Source of the DNA: Pseudomonas sp.
Lineage (GTDB): Bacteria; Pseudomonadota; Gammaproteobacteria; Pseudomonadales; Pseudomonadaceae
Length of the DNA: 32,491 nucleotides
Direction of reading: 5' to 3'
Assembly: GCF_028293835.1 (NCBI RefSeq)
Contig: NZ_JAQGNX010000162.1
Span: 1 to 32,491, forward strand
Below the pieces are notes generated by a model. The model saw only the letters and a list, made by a program, of their open reading frames with translations. It made no database searches and was not told where the DNA came from. Both the position numbers and the translations under genes were made by a program. The first letter of the stretch is position 1; every line of letters begins with the position of its first letter. Positions 8,283 through 14,514 of the stretch are shown here, in pieces.

Positions 8283-8756
8283 ATGCGGATTGGCCACGGC
8301 TATGATGTGCACCGTTTTGCTGAAGGCGATTTCATCACCTTGGGCGGCGTGCGAATCACGCACACGTTTGGGCTGCTTGCCCATTCCGACGGCGATGTGC
8401 TGTTGCACGCCCTCAGTGATGCCTTGCTTGGCGCTGCGGCGTTAGGCGATATAGGCAAGCATTTCCCGGACACCGACCCGCAATTCAAGGGCGCTGACAG
8501 CCGTGCGTTGCTGCGCCATATCATGGCGTTGGTCAAAAGCAAGGGATGGAAAGTCGGCAACGTCGACGCCACGATTGTTGCTCAGGCACCAAAAATGGTT
8601 CCGCATATCGAATCGATGCGCGCGTTAATTGCGGCGGATCTACAGGTTGAGTTGGATCAAGTGAACGTAAAAGCTACCACCACTGAAAAACTTGGCTTCG
8701 TTGGTCGTGAAGAAGGTATCGCGGTTCACGCCGTCGCCTTGTTGCTCGCGGTATGA
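8283..8756 (+). CDS. ispF: 2-C-methyl-D-erythritol 2,4-cyclodiphosphate synthase
   Basis: MEP pathway enzyme that cyclises CDP-methylerythritol 2-phosphate to the 2,4-cyclodiphosphate with release of CMP. The 157-residue product has the metal ligands Asp8, His10 (GYDVHRF) and His42 (LLHALSDALLGA), DTDPQFKGADSR, and the C-terminal ATTTEKLGFVGREEGI signature. The start codon follows a terminator T-run with no free ribosome binding site; GGGGCG in the terminator stem is 9 nt upstream. A weak TAGAAT at 8247-8252 could be a -10 whose transcript would start inside the stem, which would prevent the hairpin from forming. Its stop overlaps the truD start (ATGA). Confidence 0.97.
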   Translation: MRIGHGYDVHRFAEGDFITLGGVRITHTFGLLAHSDGDVLLHALSDALLGAAALGDIGKHFPDTDPQFKGADSRALLRHIMALVKSKGWKVGNVDATIVAQAPKMVPHIESMRALIAADLQVELDQVNVKATTTEKLGFVGREEGIAVHAVALLLAV

Positions 8757-9811
8757 CGGAGTTCGAATTGCTCGGCCCACGTGCTTATGGCGATGCGCTG
8801 GGCACTGCAGTGCTCAAAGCCACGGCGGAAGATTTTCAGGTCGATGAAGTGCTGGATATTCCCCTGTCAGGAGACGGCGAACACCTGTGGTTGTGGGTTG
8901 AAAAGCGCGGTTTGAACACCGAAGAAGCCGCCCGGAGGTTAGCGCGAGCTGCCGGTGTACCGTTGCGAACCGTGAGCTACGCCGGCTTGAAAGACCGCCA
9001 GGCATTGACCCGGCAATGGTTCAGCGTGCAATTGCCCGGCAAAGCCGATCCGGACATGGCTGCGGCCCAGGACGACACCCTGAAAATCCTGAAAATGGGT
9101 CGTCACAAGCGCAAATTGCAACGAGGTGCCCACGCGGCCAATGGTTTCACGTTGCGTCTGACCCAGCTACAAGGCGATCAAGCGGCGTTACAGGCTCGAC
9201 TCGAATCAATCGCCAGCCATGGCGTGCCGAACTACTTCGGCACCCAGCGATTCGGCTGGGAAGGCGGCAATCTGGGCGAGGCCCGTGACTATGCGGCACG
9301 CCAGGCCTTGCCGGAGCAGCGCGCGGTACGCTCTCGATTGCTCTCCACGGCCCGTAGTTATCTGTTCAACAAAGTATTGGCGGTACGGGTCGCCGACGGC
9401 AGTTGGCAGCGCGCCCAGGTGGGCGACCTGTTGGCGTTTACCGATAGCCGCAGCTTTTTTCCTGCGGGGGAAGCCGAATGCAGCGATCCGCGCCTGGCGA
9501 TTCTTGACCTGCACCCCACCGGGCCGCAGTGGGGCGCAGGTGACTCACCTGCGACCGGGGCCACTGGTGCGTTGGAACACGCGGTTGCCGAGGGCGAGTC
9601 TGCCTTGCGCGATTGGTTGATCAAAGCGGGCATGGAGCATGAGCGACGTATCCTGCGACTGCCCATTGGCGGTTTGACGTGGCATTATCCCGAGCCTGAC
9701 ATTCTGCAACTGGAATTCGTCCTGCCGGCCGGATGCTTCGCCACTGTATTGGTGCGTGAACTCGTCGACCTGGTTCCGGTGGGGCAAACGGACAGCTCAT
9801 GCGTATTCTGA
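8753..9811 (+). CDS. truD: tRNA pseudouridine(13) synthase
   Basis: Converts U13 of tRNA(Glu) to pseudouridine. The 352-residue protein carries the TruD catalytic motif with Asp81 (AGLKDRQA), FKVDE-like EDFQVDEVL near the N-terminus, and NYFGTQRFG with the inserted TRUD domain behind it. The first four bases overlap the ispF end (ATGA), and the last 13 nt overlap surE, so ispF-truD-surE-pcm form a tightly packed operon. Length is normal for the family. Confidence 0.97.
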   Translation: MTEFELLGPRAYGDALGTAVLKATAEDFQVDEVLDIPLSGDGEHLWLWVEKRGLNTEEAARRLARAAGVPLRTVSYAGLKDRQALTRQWFSVQLPGKADPDMAAAQDDTLKILKMGRHKRKLQRGAHAANGFTLRLTQLQGDQAALQARLESIASHGVPNYFGTQRFGWEGGNLGEARDYAARQALPEQRAVRSRLLSTARSYLFNKVLAVRVADGSWQRAQVGDLLAFTDSRSFFPAGEAECSDPRLAILDLHPTGPQWGAGDSPATGATGALEHAVAEGESALRDWLIKAGMEHERRILRLPIGGLTWHYPEPDILQLEFVLPAGCFATVLVRELVDLVPVGQTDSSCVF

Positions 9812-10548
9812 TTTCTAACGATGATGGGGTGAGTGCACCCGGTCTTGCCGCGCTTCATGCTGCGCTGGCGGACTATAGCGATTGCGTGGTGATTGCTCCT
9901 GACCAAGACAAAAGCGGCGCAAGCAGCTCGCTGACTCTGGACCGTCCGCTGCATCCCCATGCATTGGCGAATGGCTTCATCAGCGTGAACGGAACGCCGA
10001 CCGATTGCGTCCATCTTGGCCTCAATGGGCTGCTTGAGCAGCGGCCAGACATGGTCGTTTCCGGCATTAACCTTGGCGCTAATCTGGGCGATGATGTTTT
10101 GTATTCCGGCACCGTGGCCGCAGCGCTGGAAGGGCGTTTTCTTGAGCGCCCCTCATTTGCGTTTTCATTGTTATCGCGTCAGGTAGACAATCTTTCGACC
10201 GCAGCGCATTTTGCTCGGTTATTGGTTGAGGCCCATGAGCAACTGGATTTGCCTGCGCGCACGGTGTTGAACGTCAATATTCCGAATCTTCCGCTTGAGC
10301 ACATTCGCGGAATTCAATTAACTCGGCTGGGCCATCGTGCTCGCGCCGCTGCGCCGGTCAAAGTGGTCGATCCGCGTGGCCGTGTCGGGTACTGGATCGC
10401 GGCCGCCGGTGATGCCGAAGATGGCGGCGCCGGGACTGATTTTCACGCTGTAATGCAAGGCTATGTATCCATTACACCGCTACAACTGGACCGTACTTAT
10501 CAGGATGGTTTCACCAGCCTAAACCGCTGGCTAGAGGGACTGCATTGA
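9799..10548 (+). CDS. surE: 5'/3'-nucleotidase SurE (survival protein)
   Basis: Metal-dependent nucleoside monophosphate phosphatase, acting also on short polyphosphate in studied homologues, linked to stationary-phase survival. The 249-residue product begins MRILISNDDGVSAPG, with Asp8-Asp9 as metal ligands; GASSSLTLDRPL and the GINLGANLGDDVLYSGTV region with the conserved Asn complete the active site. It starts inside the truD end and shares one base with the pcm start, preserving the gamma-proteobacterial surE-pcm-nlpD-rpoS order. Confidence 0.97.
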   Translation: MRILISNDDGVSAPGLAALHAALADYSDCVVIAPDQDKSGASSSLTLDRPLHPHALANGFISVNGTPTDCVHLGLNGLLEQRPDMVVSGINLGANLGDDVLYSGTVAAALEGRFLERPSFAFSLLSRQVDNLSTAAHFARLLVEAHEQLDLPARTVLNVNIPNLPLEHIRGIQLTRLGHRARAAAPVKVVDPRGRVGYWIAAAGDAEDGGAGTDFHAVMQGYVSITPLQLDRTYQDGFTSLNRWLEGLH

Positions 10549-11225
10549 TGTCGCGTGAGCAAGATAATTTTTTAAGGCGCGGGATAGGTATGACCTCCCA
10601 GCGCACCCGCGAGCGTTTGATCCAGCGCCTCTATGAAGAGGGACTTTCCAACGCCCAAGTGTTGGAAGTGATCCGAAACACGCCTCGACACCTATTTGTC
10701 GACGAAGCGTTGGCGCACCGGGCTTACGAGGACACCGCCTTGCCCATTGGTCATAACCAGACCATTTCCCAGCCTTACATGGTGGCGCGCATGAGCGAGC
10801 TGCTATTGGCTGCCGGACCGTTGGATAAGGTGTTGGAAATCGGTACGGGTTCTGGCTATCAGACAGCGGTCTTGTCACAGCTGGTCGAACGGGTGTTTTC
10901 CGTTGAGCGGATCAAGGTTCTACAGGACCGCGCAAAAGAGCGGCTGGTGGAGCTGAACCTGCGCAACGTGGTGTTCCGCTGGGGCGACGGCTGGGAAGGT
11001 TGGCCAGCACTGGCGCCCTACAACGGGATTATCGTGACTGCGGTGGCCACTGACGTTCCCCAAGCCCTGCTTGATCAACTTGCCCCCGGTGGTCGGTTGG
11101 TGATTCCAGTGGGTTCTGGTGAAGTTCAGCAATTGATGCTGATCGTTCGTGAAGAAACTGGCTTTTCCCGTCACGTACTGGGCTCTGTAAGGTTCGTGCC
11201 CTTGCTCAACGGCCCACTCGCGTGA
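10548..11225 (+). CDS. pcm: Protein-L-isoaspartate O-methyltransferase
   Basis: Methylates L-isoaspartyl residues with S-adenosylmethionine so that damaged proteins can be repaired. The SAM-binding motif VLEIGTGSGYQTAVL and GHNQTISQPYMVA upstream are diagnostic. Two starts are possible: ATG 10548 (225 residues), overlapping the surE stop by one base with AGAGGGA 8 nt upstream, and ATG 10590 (211 residues, MTSQRTRERL), which matches the usual family length but has a poor ribosome site. I chose 10548 on the ribosome site and operon spacing; the first 14 residues may be dispensable. Confidence 0.95.
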   Translation: MSREQDNFLRRGIGMTSQRTRERLIQRLYEEGLSNAQVLEVIRNTPRHLFVDEALAHRAYEDTALPIGHNQTISQPYMVARMSELLLAAGPLDKVLEIGTGSGYQTAVLSQLVERVFSVERIKVLQDRAKERLVELNLRNVVFRWGDGWEGWPALAPYNGIIVTAVATDVPQALLDQLAPGGRLVIPVGSGEVQQLMLIVREETGFSRHVLGSVRFVPLLNGPLA

Positions 11226-11265
11226 CAATTCGTTTCTGCGCGTAATGAATTCTGGCTCGCGCTGT

Positions 11266-11284
11266 AGGTCAGATAGCCTGACCT
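11266..11284. other. Hairpin between pcm and nlpD
   Basis: AGGTCAG (11266-11272) and CTGACCT (11278-11284) form a perfect 7-bp stem with a five-base loop, about 40 nt after pcm. No T-run follows. It may mark the 3' end of the ispF-pcm mRNA or a regulator site ahead of nlpD. Apart from it I see only a plausible nlpD promoter region in the 186-nt gap. Confidence 0.45.
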
Positions 11285-11411
11285 GTGGCTTAATGCAGTA
11301 TCTTCATAGGGTGCTGTAACGCACGGTTTTTCAAACAATTAAGCAATCCCTGCCAGCCGATATTACGGCACAATAGGCAACTTTAATTCAGTCACAGTAA
11401 AGGAGTGGCGG

Positions 11412-12293
11412 GTGAGTCTCACAGTCATTCAGCAGCGACTATCTTCAACTAGCTTTCAGCGTCTGGTGATTGGCCTTGCCCTTGGTTTCTTGCTTGTCGG
11501 CTGCTCAAGCAGACCGCCTGGTGGCGCCCCGGTCGTCGATCGCAACAAATCCGTGCCTCAGCGACAAGCGGTTACAACCGGGCAGTACGTGGTGCGTCGC
11601 AGCGACACGCTGTTTTCGATTGCCTTTCGTTACGGCTGGGACTGGAAAGCGTTAGCCGAACGCAATCAGATACCCCCTCCGTATACCATCCATCCGGGGC
11701 AAACTATTCGTTTTGATGGGCGCTCCAGTTCAAGTCCGGTAATCGCCGGGCCTGCATCTGTGCCTTCCGGCCCTCCGGTGGTAGCGTCTACAACAGCGTC
11801 TACGGCGTCAGGTTCGTTCAAAACCACGGTCATCTCCAGGCCGGTCGGAGTCGTTCCGGTGATCCTGCCATCGAAAGAAAGCGCTCCGGCGACCACGCCG
11901 ATTCAGGCTGCGGGACGCCCATCTGCCGGCTGGGCCTGGCCATCTAATGGCATTTTGATTGGCAAATTTTCTTCAAACGGTAGTTTGAATAAAGGAATTG
12001 ATATCGCTGGAGATTTGGGACAGCCTGTTTTGGCTGCATCTGATGGTTCGGTTGTCTACGCCGGGAGTGGCTTGCGGGGCTACGGCGAGTTAGTGATCAT
12101 CAAACACAGCGATACCTACGTCAGTGCGTACGGTCATAACCGTAGACTGTTGGTTCGGGAGGGGCAGCAGGTCAAAGTCGGACAGACAATTGCCGAGATG
12201 GGGTCAACTGGGACTGACCGGGTGAAACTGCATTTTGAGATTCGCCGCCAAGGTAAGCCTGTAGATCCTCTGGAATTCCTGCCGCGTCGTTGA
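11412..12293 (+). CDS. nlpD: Murein hydrolase activator NlpD (lipoprotein)
   Basis: Outer-membrane lipoprotein that activates amidases for septal peptidoglycan splitting. GTG start with AGGAG 6 nt upstream. The 293-residue product has a signal peptide with lipobox LLVGC (Cys31), a LysM domain at about 58-101 (YVVRRSDTLFSIAFRYGWDW), a Ser/Pro/Thr-rich linker, and a C-terminal LytM/M23 domain at about 173-290. The M23 zinc site is degenerate: Asn193 stands where His is expected (NKGID), and Lys272 replaces the first His of HxH (KLHFE). This fits NlpD as a non-catalytic activator. The gene also contains the rpoS promoter region. Confidence 0.96.
   Translation: MSLTVIQQRLSSTSFQRLVIGLALGFLLVGCSSRPPGGAPVVDRNKSVPQRQAVTTGQYVVRRSDTLFSIAFRYGWDWKALAERNQIPPPYTIHPGQTIRFDGRSSSSPVIAGPASVPSGPPVVASTTASTASGSFKTTVISRPVGVVPVILPSKESAPATTPIQAAGRPSAGWAWPSNGILIGKFSSNGSLNKGIDIAGDLGQPVLAASDGSVVYAGSGLRGYGELVIIKHSDTYVSAYGHNRRLLVREGQQVKVGQTIAEMGSTGTDRVKLHFEIRRQGKPVDPLEFLPRR
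11974..11987 (+). promoter_or_regulatory. PsrA-type box inside nlpD (rpoS promoter region)
   Basis: CAAAC-GGTA-GTTTG is an exact match to the published PsrA operator pattern (G/C)AAAC-N2-4-GTTT(G/C). PsrA is the TetR-family regulator that activates rpoS in P. putida and P. aeruginosa from a site in nlpD. The site lies 412 nt before the rpoS start, so the rpoS mRNA would carry a leader of roughly 350 nt. I cannot see a convincing -10 element, as expected for an activated promoter. Confidence 0.8.
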
Positions 12294-12398
12294 TCGGTTA
12301 CCAGCCTGTTTCTTGCGTAGAGGGAACAGGCTCAAGCGTTGCCACGGAAATAAGGCGCCGCTAGAGCTTGAGGTCGAACTCACCAAAGGACTATAACA

Positions 12399-13406
12399 AT
12401 GGCTCTCAATAAAGAAGCGCCGGAGTTTGACATCGATGATGAGGTACTCCTTATGGAGCCTGGCATCGTTTTGGACTTATCGCCGGACGAGGAAAAAAAA
12501 GCTGCACCTCCCGTTCGCGCTCGGGCCAAGAACTCCACAACGCTCAAACAGCACAAATACATCGACTACACCCGTGCGCTCGATGCGACTCAGTTGTACC
12601 TCAATGAAATAGGTTTCTCGCCCCTGCTTTCGCCGGAAGAAGAAGTCCACTTTGCACGTTTGTCGCAGAGCGGTGATCCAGCGGGACGCAAACGCATGAT
12701 TGAAAGTAACCTGCGGTTGGTGGTGAAAATCGCCAGGCGTTACGTCAATCGTGGCCTTTCATTGCTCGATCTGATCGAGGAAGGCAACCTGGGATTGATC
12801 CGGGCAGTCGAGAAATTCGATCCGGAACGCGGTTTCCGCTTCTCAACCTACGCGACCTGGTGGATACGTCAGACCATTGAGCGCGCCATCATGAATCAGA
12901 CCCGCACAATCAGGTTACCGATTCATGTGGTCAAAGAGCTCAACGTGTACCTGCGTGCTGCTCGGGAACTGACCCAGAAACTAGACCACGAACCCTCTCC
13001 GGAAGAAATCGCAAACCTGCTTGAAAAGCCGGTGGGCGAGGTCAAGCGCATGCTTGGGCTCAACGAGCGGGTCTCCTCGGTGGATGTTTCTCTCGGGCCG
13101 GATTCAGATAAAACATTGCTCGATACGTTGACCGATGACCGTCCGACTGATCCATGTGAGCTATTGCAAGACGATGATCTGTCACAAAGCATTGATCAAT
13201 GGTTGTCTGAGCTTACCGACAAACAACGGGAAGTGGTTGTGCGGCGTTTCGGTCTGCGGGGACACGAAAGCAGTACGCTGGAAGACGTCGGTCTGGAGAT
13301 CGGTTTGACTCGGGAAAGGGTCCGGCAGATTCAGGTCGAAGGACTTAAGCGCTTACGTGAGATCCTTGAGAAAAACGGGTTGTCGAGCGAGTCTCTGTTC
13401 CAATAA
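12399..13406 (+). CDS. rpoS: RNA polymerase sigma factor RpoS (sigma-38)
   Basis: Stationary-phase and general-stress sigma factor. The 335-residue protein contains sigma region 1.2 (ATQLYLNEIGFSPLL), region 2 (SNLRLVVKIARRYVNRGL, FSTYATWWIRQTIERAI), region 3, and region 4 with the helix-turn-helix LEDVGLEIGLTRERVRQIQ. AAGGA lies 8 nt before the ATG. Expression is expected from the PsrA-linked promoter in nlpD. A strong intrinsic terminator follows at 13452-13482, and rsmZ, a regulator of the same stationary-phase network, lies just downstream. Confidence 0.98.
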   Translation: MALNKEAPEFDIDDEVLLMEPGIVLDLSPDEEKKAAPPVRARAKNSTTLKQHKYIDYTRALDATQLYLNEIGFSPLLSPEEEVHFARLSQSGDPAGRKRMIESNLRLVVKIARRYVNRGLSLLDLIEEGNLGLIRAVEKFDPERGFRFSTYATWWIRQTIERAIMNQTRTIRLPIHVVKELNVYLRAARELTQKLDHEPSPEEIANLLEKPVGEVKRMLGLNERVSSVDVSLGPDSDKTLLDTLTDDRPTDPCELLQDDDLSQSIDQWLSELTDKQREVVVRRFGLRGHESSTLEDVGLEIGLTRERVRQIQVEGLKRLREILEKNGLSSESLFQ

Positions 13407-13451
13407 CAGACAGTCAGTTCGTCCGTACAAACATACAACGGCCTACTTCGT

Positions 13452-13482
13452 AAAAACACCTCGACTTGTTCGAGGTGTTTTT
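13452..13482 (+). terminator. rpoS intrinsic terminator
   Basis: AACACCTCGA (13455-13464) and TCGAGGTGTT (13470-13479) form a 10-bp perfect stem with a five-base loop, flanked by an A-run on the left and a T-run on the right. It could act on both strands but sits 45 nt behind the rpoS stop. Confidence 0.92.
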
Positions 13483-13575
13483 GCATGTGCATAAATAACA
13501 GCTGGATGGGTTGTAGGTGTTATTTAAATGAGGCGTTTAAAATGTGTAGTCCATGCGGTAAAAACTACTTTTCGC

Positions 13576-13593
13576 TGTAAGCCTTTGCTTACG
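13576..13593 (+). promoter_or_regulatory. GacA-type upstream activating site of rsmZ
   Basis: TGTAAG-CCTTTG-CTTACG fits the TGTAAG-N6-CTTACA palindrome found upstream of Gac-controlled sRNA genes, with one mismatch at the last base. It lies about 190 nt before the predicted rsmZ start, the distance known for rsmZ in fluorescent pseudomonads. Response regulator GacA is the expected binder. The stretch 13483-13765 has no credible gene. Confidence 0.85.
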
Positions 13594-13765
13594 TGCTGCG
13601 TAAGCTTTCGTAGTATTTGACTGTAAATTCAGCGCGCTGATGAGTAGGTTGTGTTTGTAACTGTCTGATTTTTAATGGGTTATAGAAAAGCGTGAAATAC
13701 CGGCGTATCTTTTTGAAAGATTTGGCAGGTTGCTCTTCATCGCTAATTCACTATTATTAGAACTG

Positions 13766-13889
13766 TGTCGAGGGATAGACACAGGCCGTCAAGGATGACA
13801 GTCATGGACATCGCAGGATGCGATTCATCAGGATGATGAAAGGGACAAAAGGGACTAGAGAAATGTGGGCGGGTCATACCGCCCTTTTT
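13766..13889 (+). ncRNA. rsmZ: RsmZ small RNA (RsmA/CsrA-sequestering)
   Basis: Regulatory RNA of about 124 nt between rpoS and fdxA, the standard rsmZ position. It starts TGTCGAGGGATAGACACA, a short hairpin presenting GGA, and contains about seven GGA motifs (GGGATAG, AAGGATGA, ATGGACAT, CAGGATGC, CAGGATGA and two AAGGGAC), the binding sites of RsmA/RsmE. It ends in an intrinsic terminator, GGGCGG/CCGCCC plus five T. A -10-like TATTAT lies at 13752-13757 and the GacA site further upstream. By titrating RsmA-type repressors it releases translation of secondary-metabolite and exoenzyme mRNAs. The exact 5' end is inferred from homologues. Confidence 0.92.
13867..13889 (+). terminator. rsmZ intrinsic terminator
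   Basis: GGGCGG (13867-13872) pairs with CCGCCC (13879-13884) across a six-base loop, followed by TTTTT. Classic strong sRNA terminator. Confidence 0.92.
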
Positions 13890-13912
13890 CTTGCCCGCAA
13901 TAAAGCAAAAAC

Positions 13913-13938
13913 AAAAAAGGCCCGCAATGGGCCTTTTT
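13913..13938. terminator. Bidirectional terminator between rsmZ and fdxA
   Basis: GGCCC (13919-13923) and GGGCC (13929-13933) form a stem with six A on the left and five T on the right, so it works in both directions. Read on the minus strand it ends fdxA; on the plus strand it backs up the rsmZ terminator 24 nt earlier. Confidence 0.88.
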
Positions 13939-13952
13939 GGTAATCAAGACGC

Positions 13953-14276
13953 TTAGCGTTCCAGATCCTTGAGCTTGCCTTTGACGCCGTCAAATTCTTC
14001 AGCGTTTGGTAAGCCTGCTTTCTTTTCAGTGATATTCGGCCAGATTTCCGCCAACTCTACGTTCAGCTGGATAAATTCCTTCATATCTTCCGGCACTTCA
14101 TCTTCAGAGAAGATAGCCACGGCAGGGCATTCAGGCTCGCAGAGCGCACAGTCGATGCACTCGTCCGGGTGGATCACCAGGAAATTCGGGCCTTCGTAAA
14201 AGCAGTCCACCGGACACACTTCTACGCAGTCGGTGTACTTGCACTTGATGCAGTTGTCGGTGACGACGAAGGTCAT
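13953..14276 (-). CDS. fdxA: 7Fe ferredoxin FdxA
   Basis: Small electron carrier with one [3Fe-4S] and one [4Fe-4S] cluster, of the Azotobacter ferredoxin I type. The 107-residue protein begins MTFVVTDNCIKCKYTDCVEV. Its cysteines at 9, 17 and 50 fit the 3Fe site and those at 21, 40, 43 and 46 the 4Fe site, with the extra Cys12 and Cys25. The 50-residue C-terminal extension is normal. Start 14276 has GAGGAGA about 9 nt upstream; an in-frame longer start at 14330 is not supported. It converges with rsmZ and shares its terminator zone. Confidence 0.97.
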   Translation of the reverse strand: MTFVVTDNCIKCKYTDCVEVCPVDCFYEGPNFLVIHPDECIDCALCEPECPAVAIFSEDEVPEDMKEFIQLNVELAEIWPNITEKKAGLPNAEEFDGVKGKLKDLER

Positions 14277-14514
14277 TTCTAGTTCTCTCCTCAGGCGGCG
14301 GTAGCAGAGCCCTTTCAGCAGGGTTGCCAAGGTCGGGGAAATCTCCCGGGCCGTGTGAAACTTATGCAGTCAGCAGGCAGACGTTCGTTTGCCTTTGCGT
14401 CTTGACCTGCTGTGGTTCGCAACGTTCTCACGCGGCTCGGACAATCTGCGTCGTCAGGCTAAAACGCGCAGCACCCAAACCGCGCGGGATTCTAACAGCT
14501 TGTAACGAATCCCG

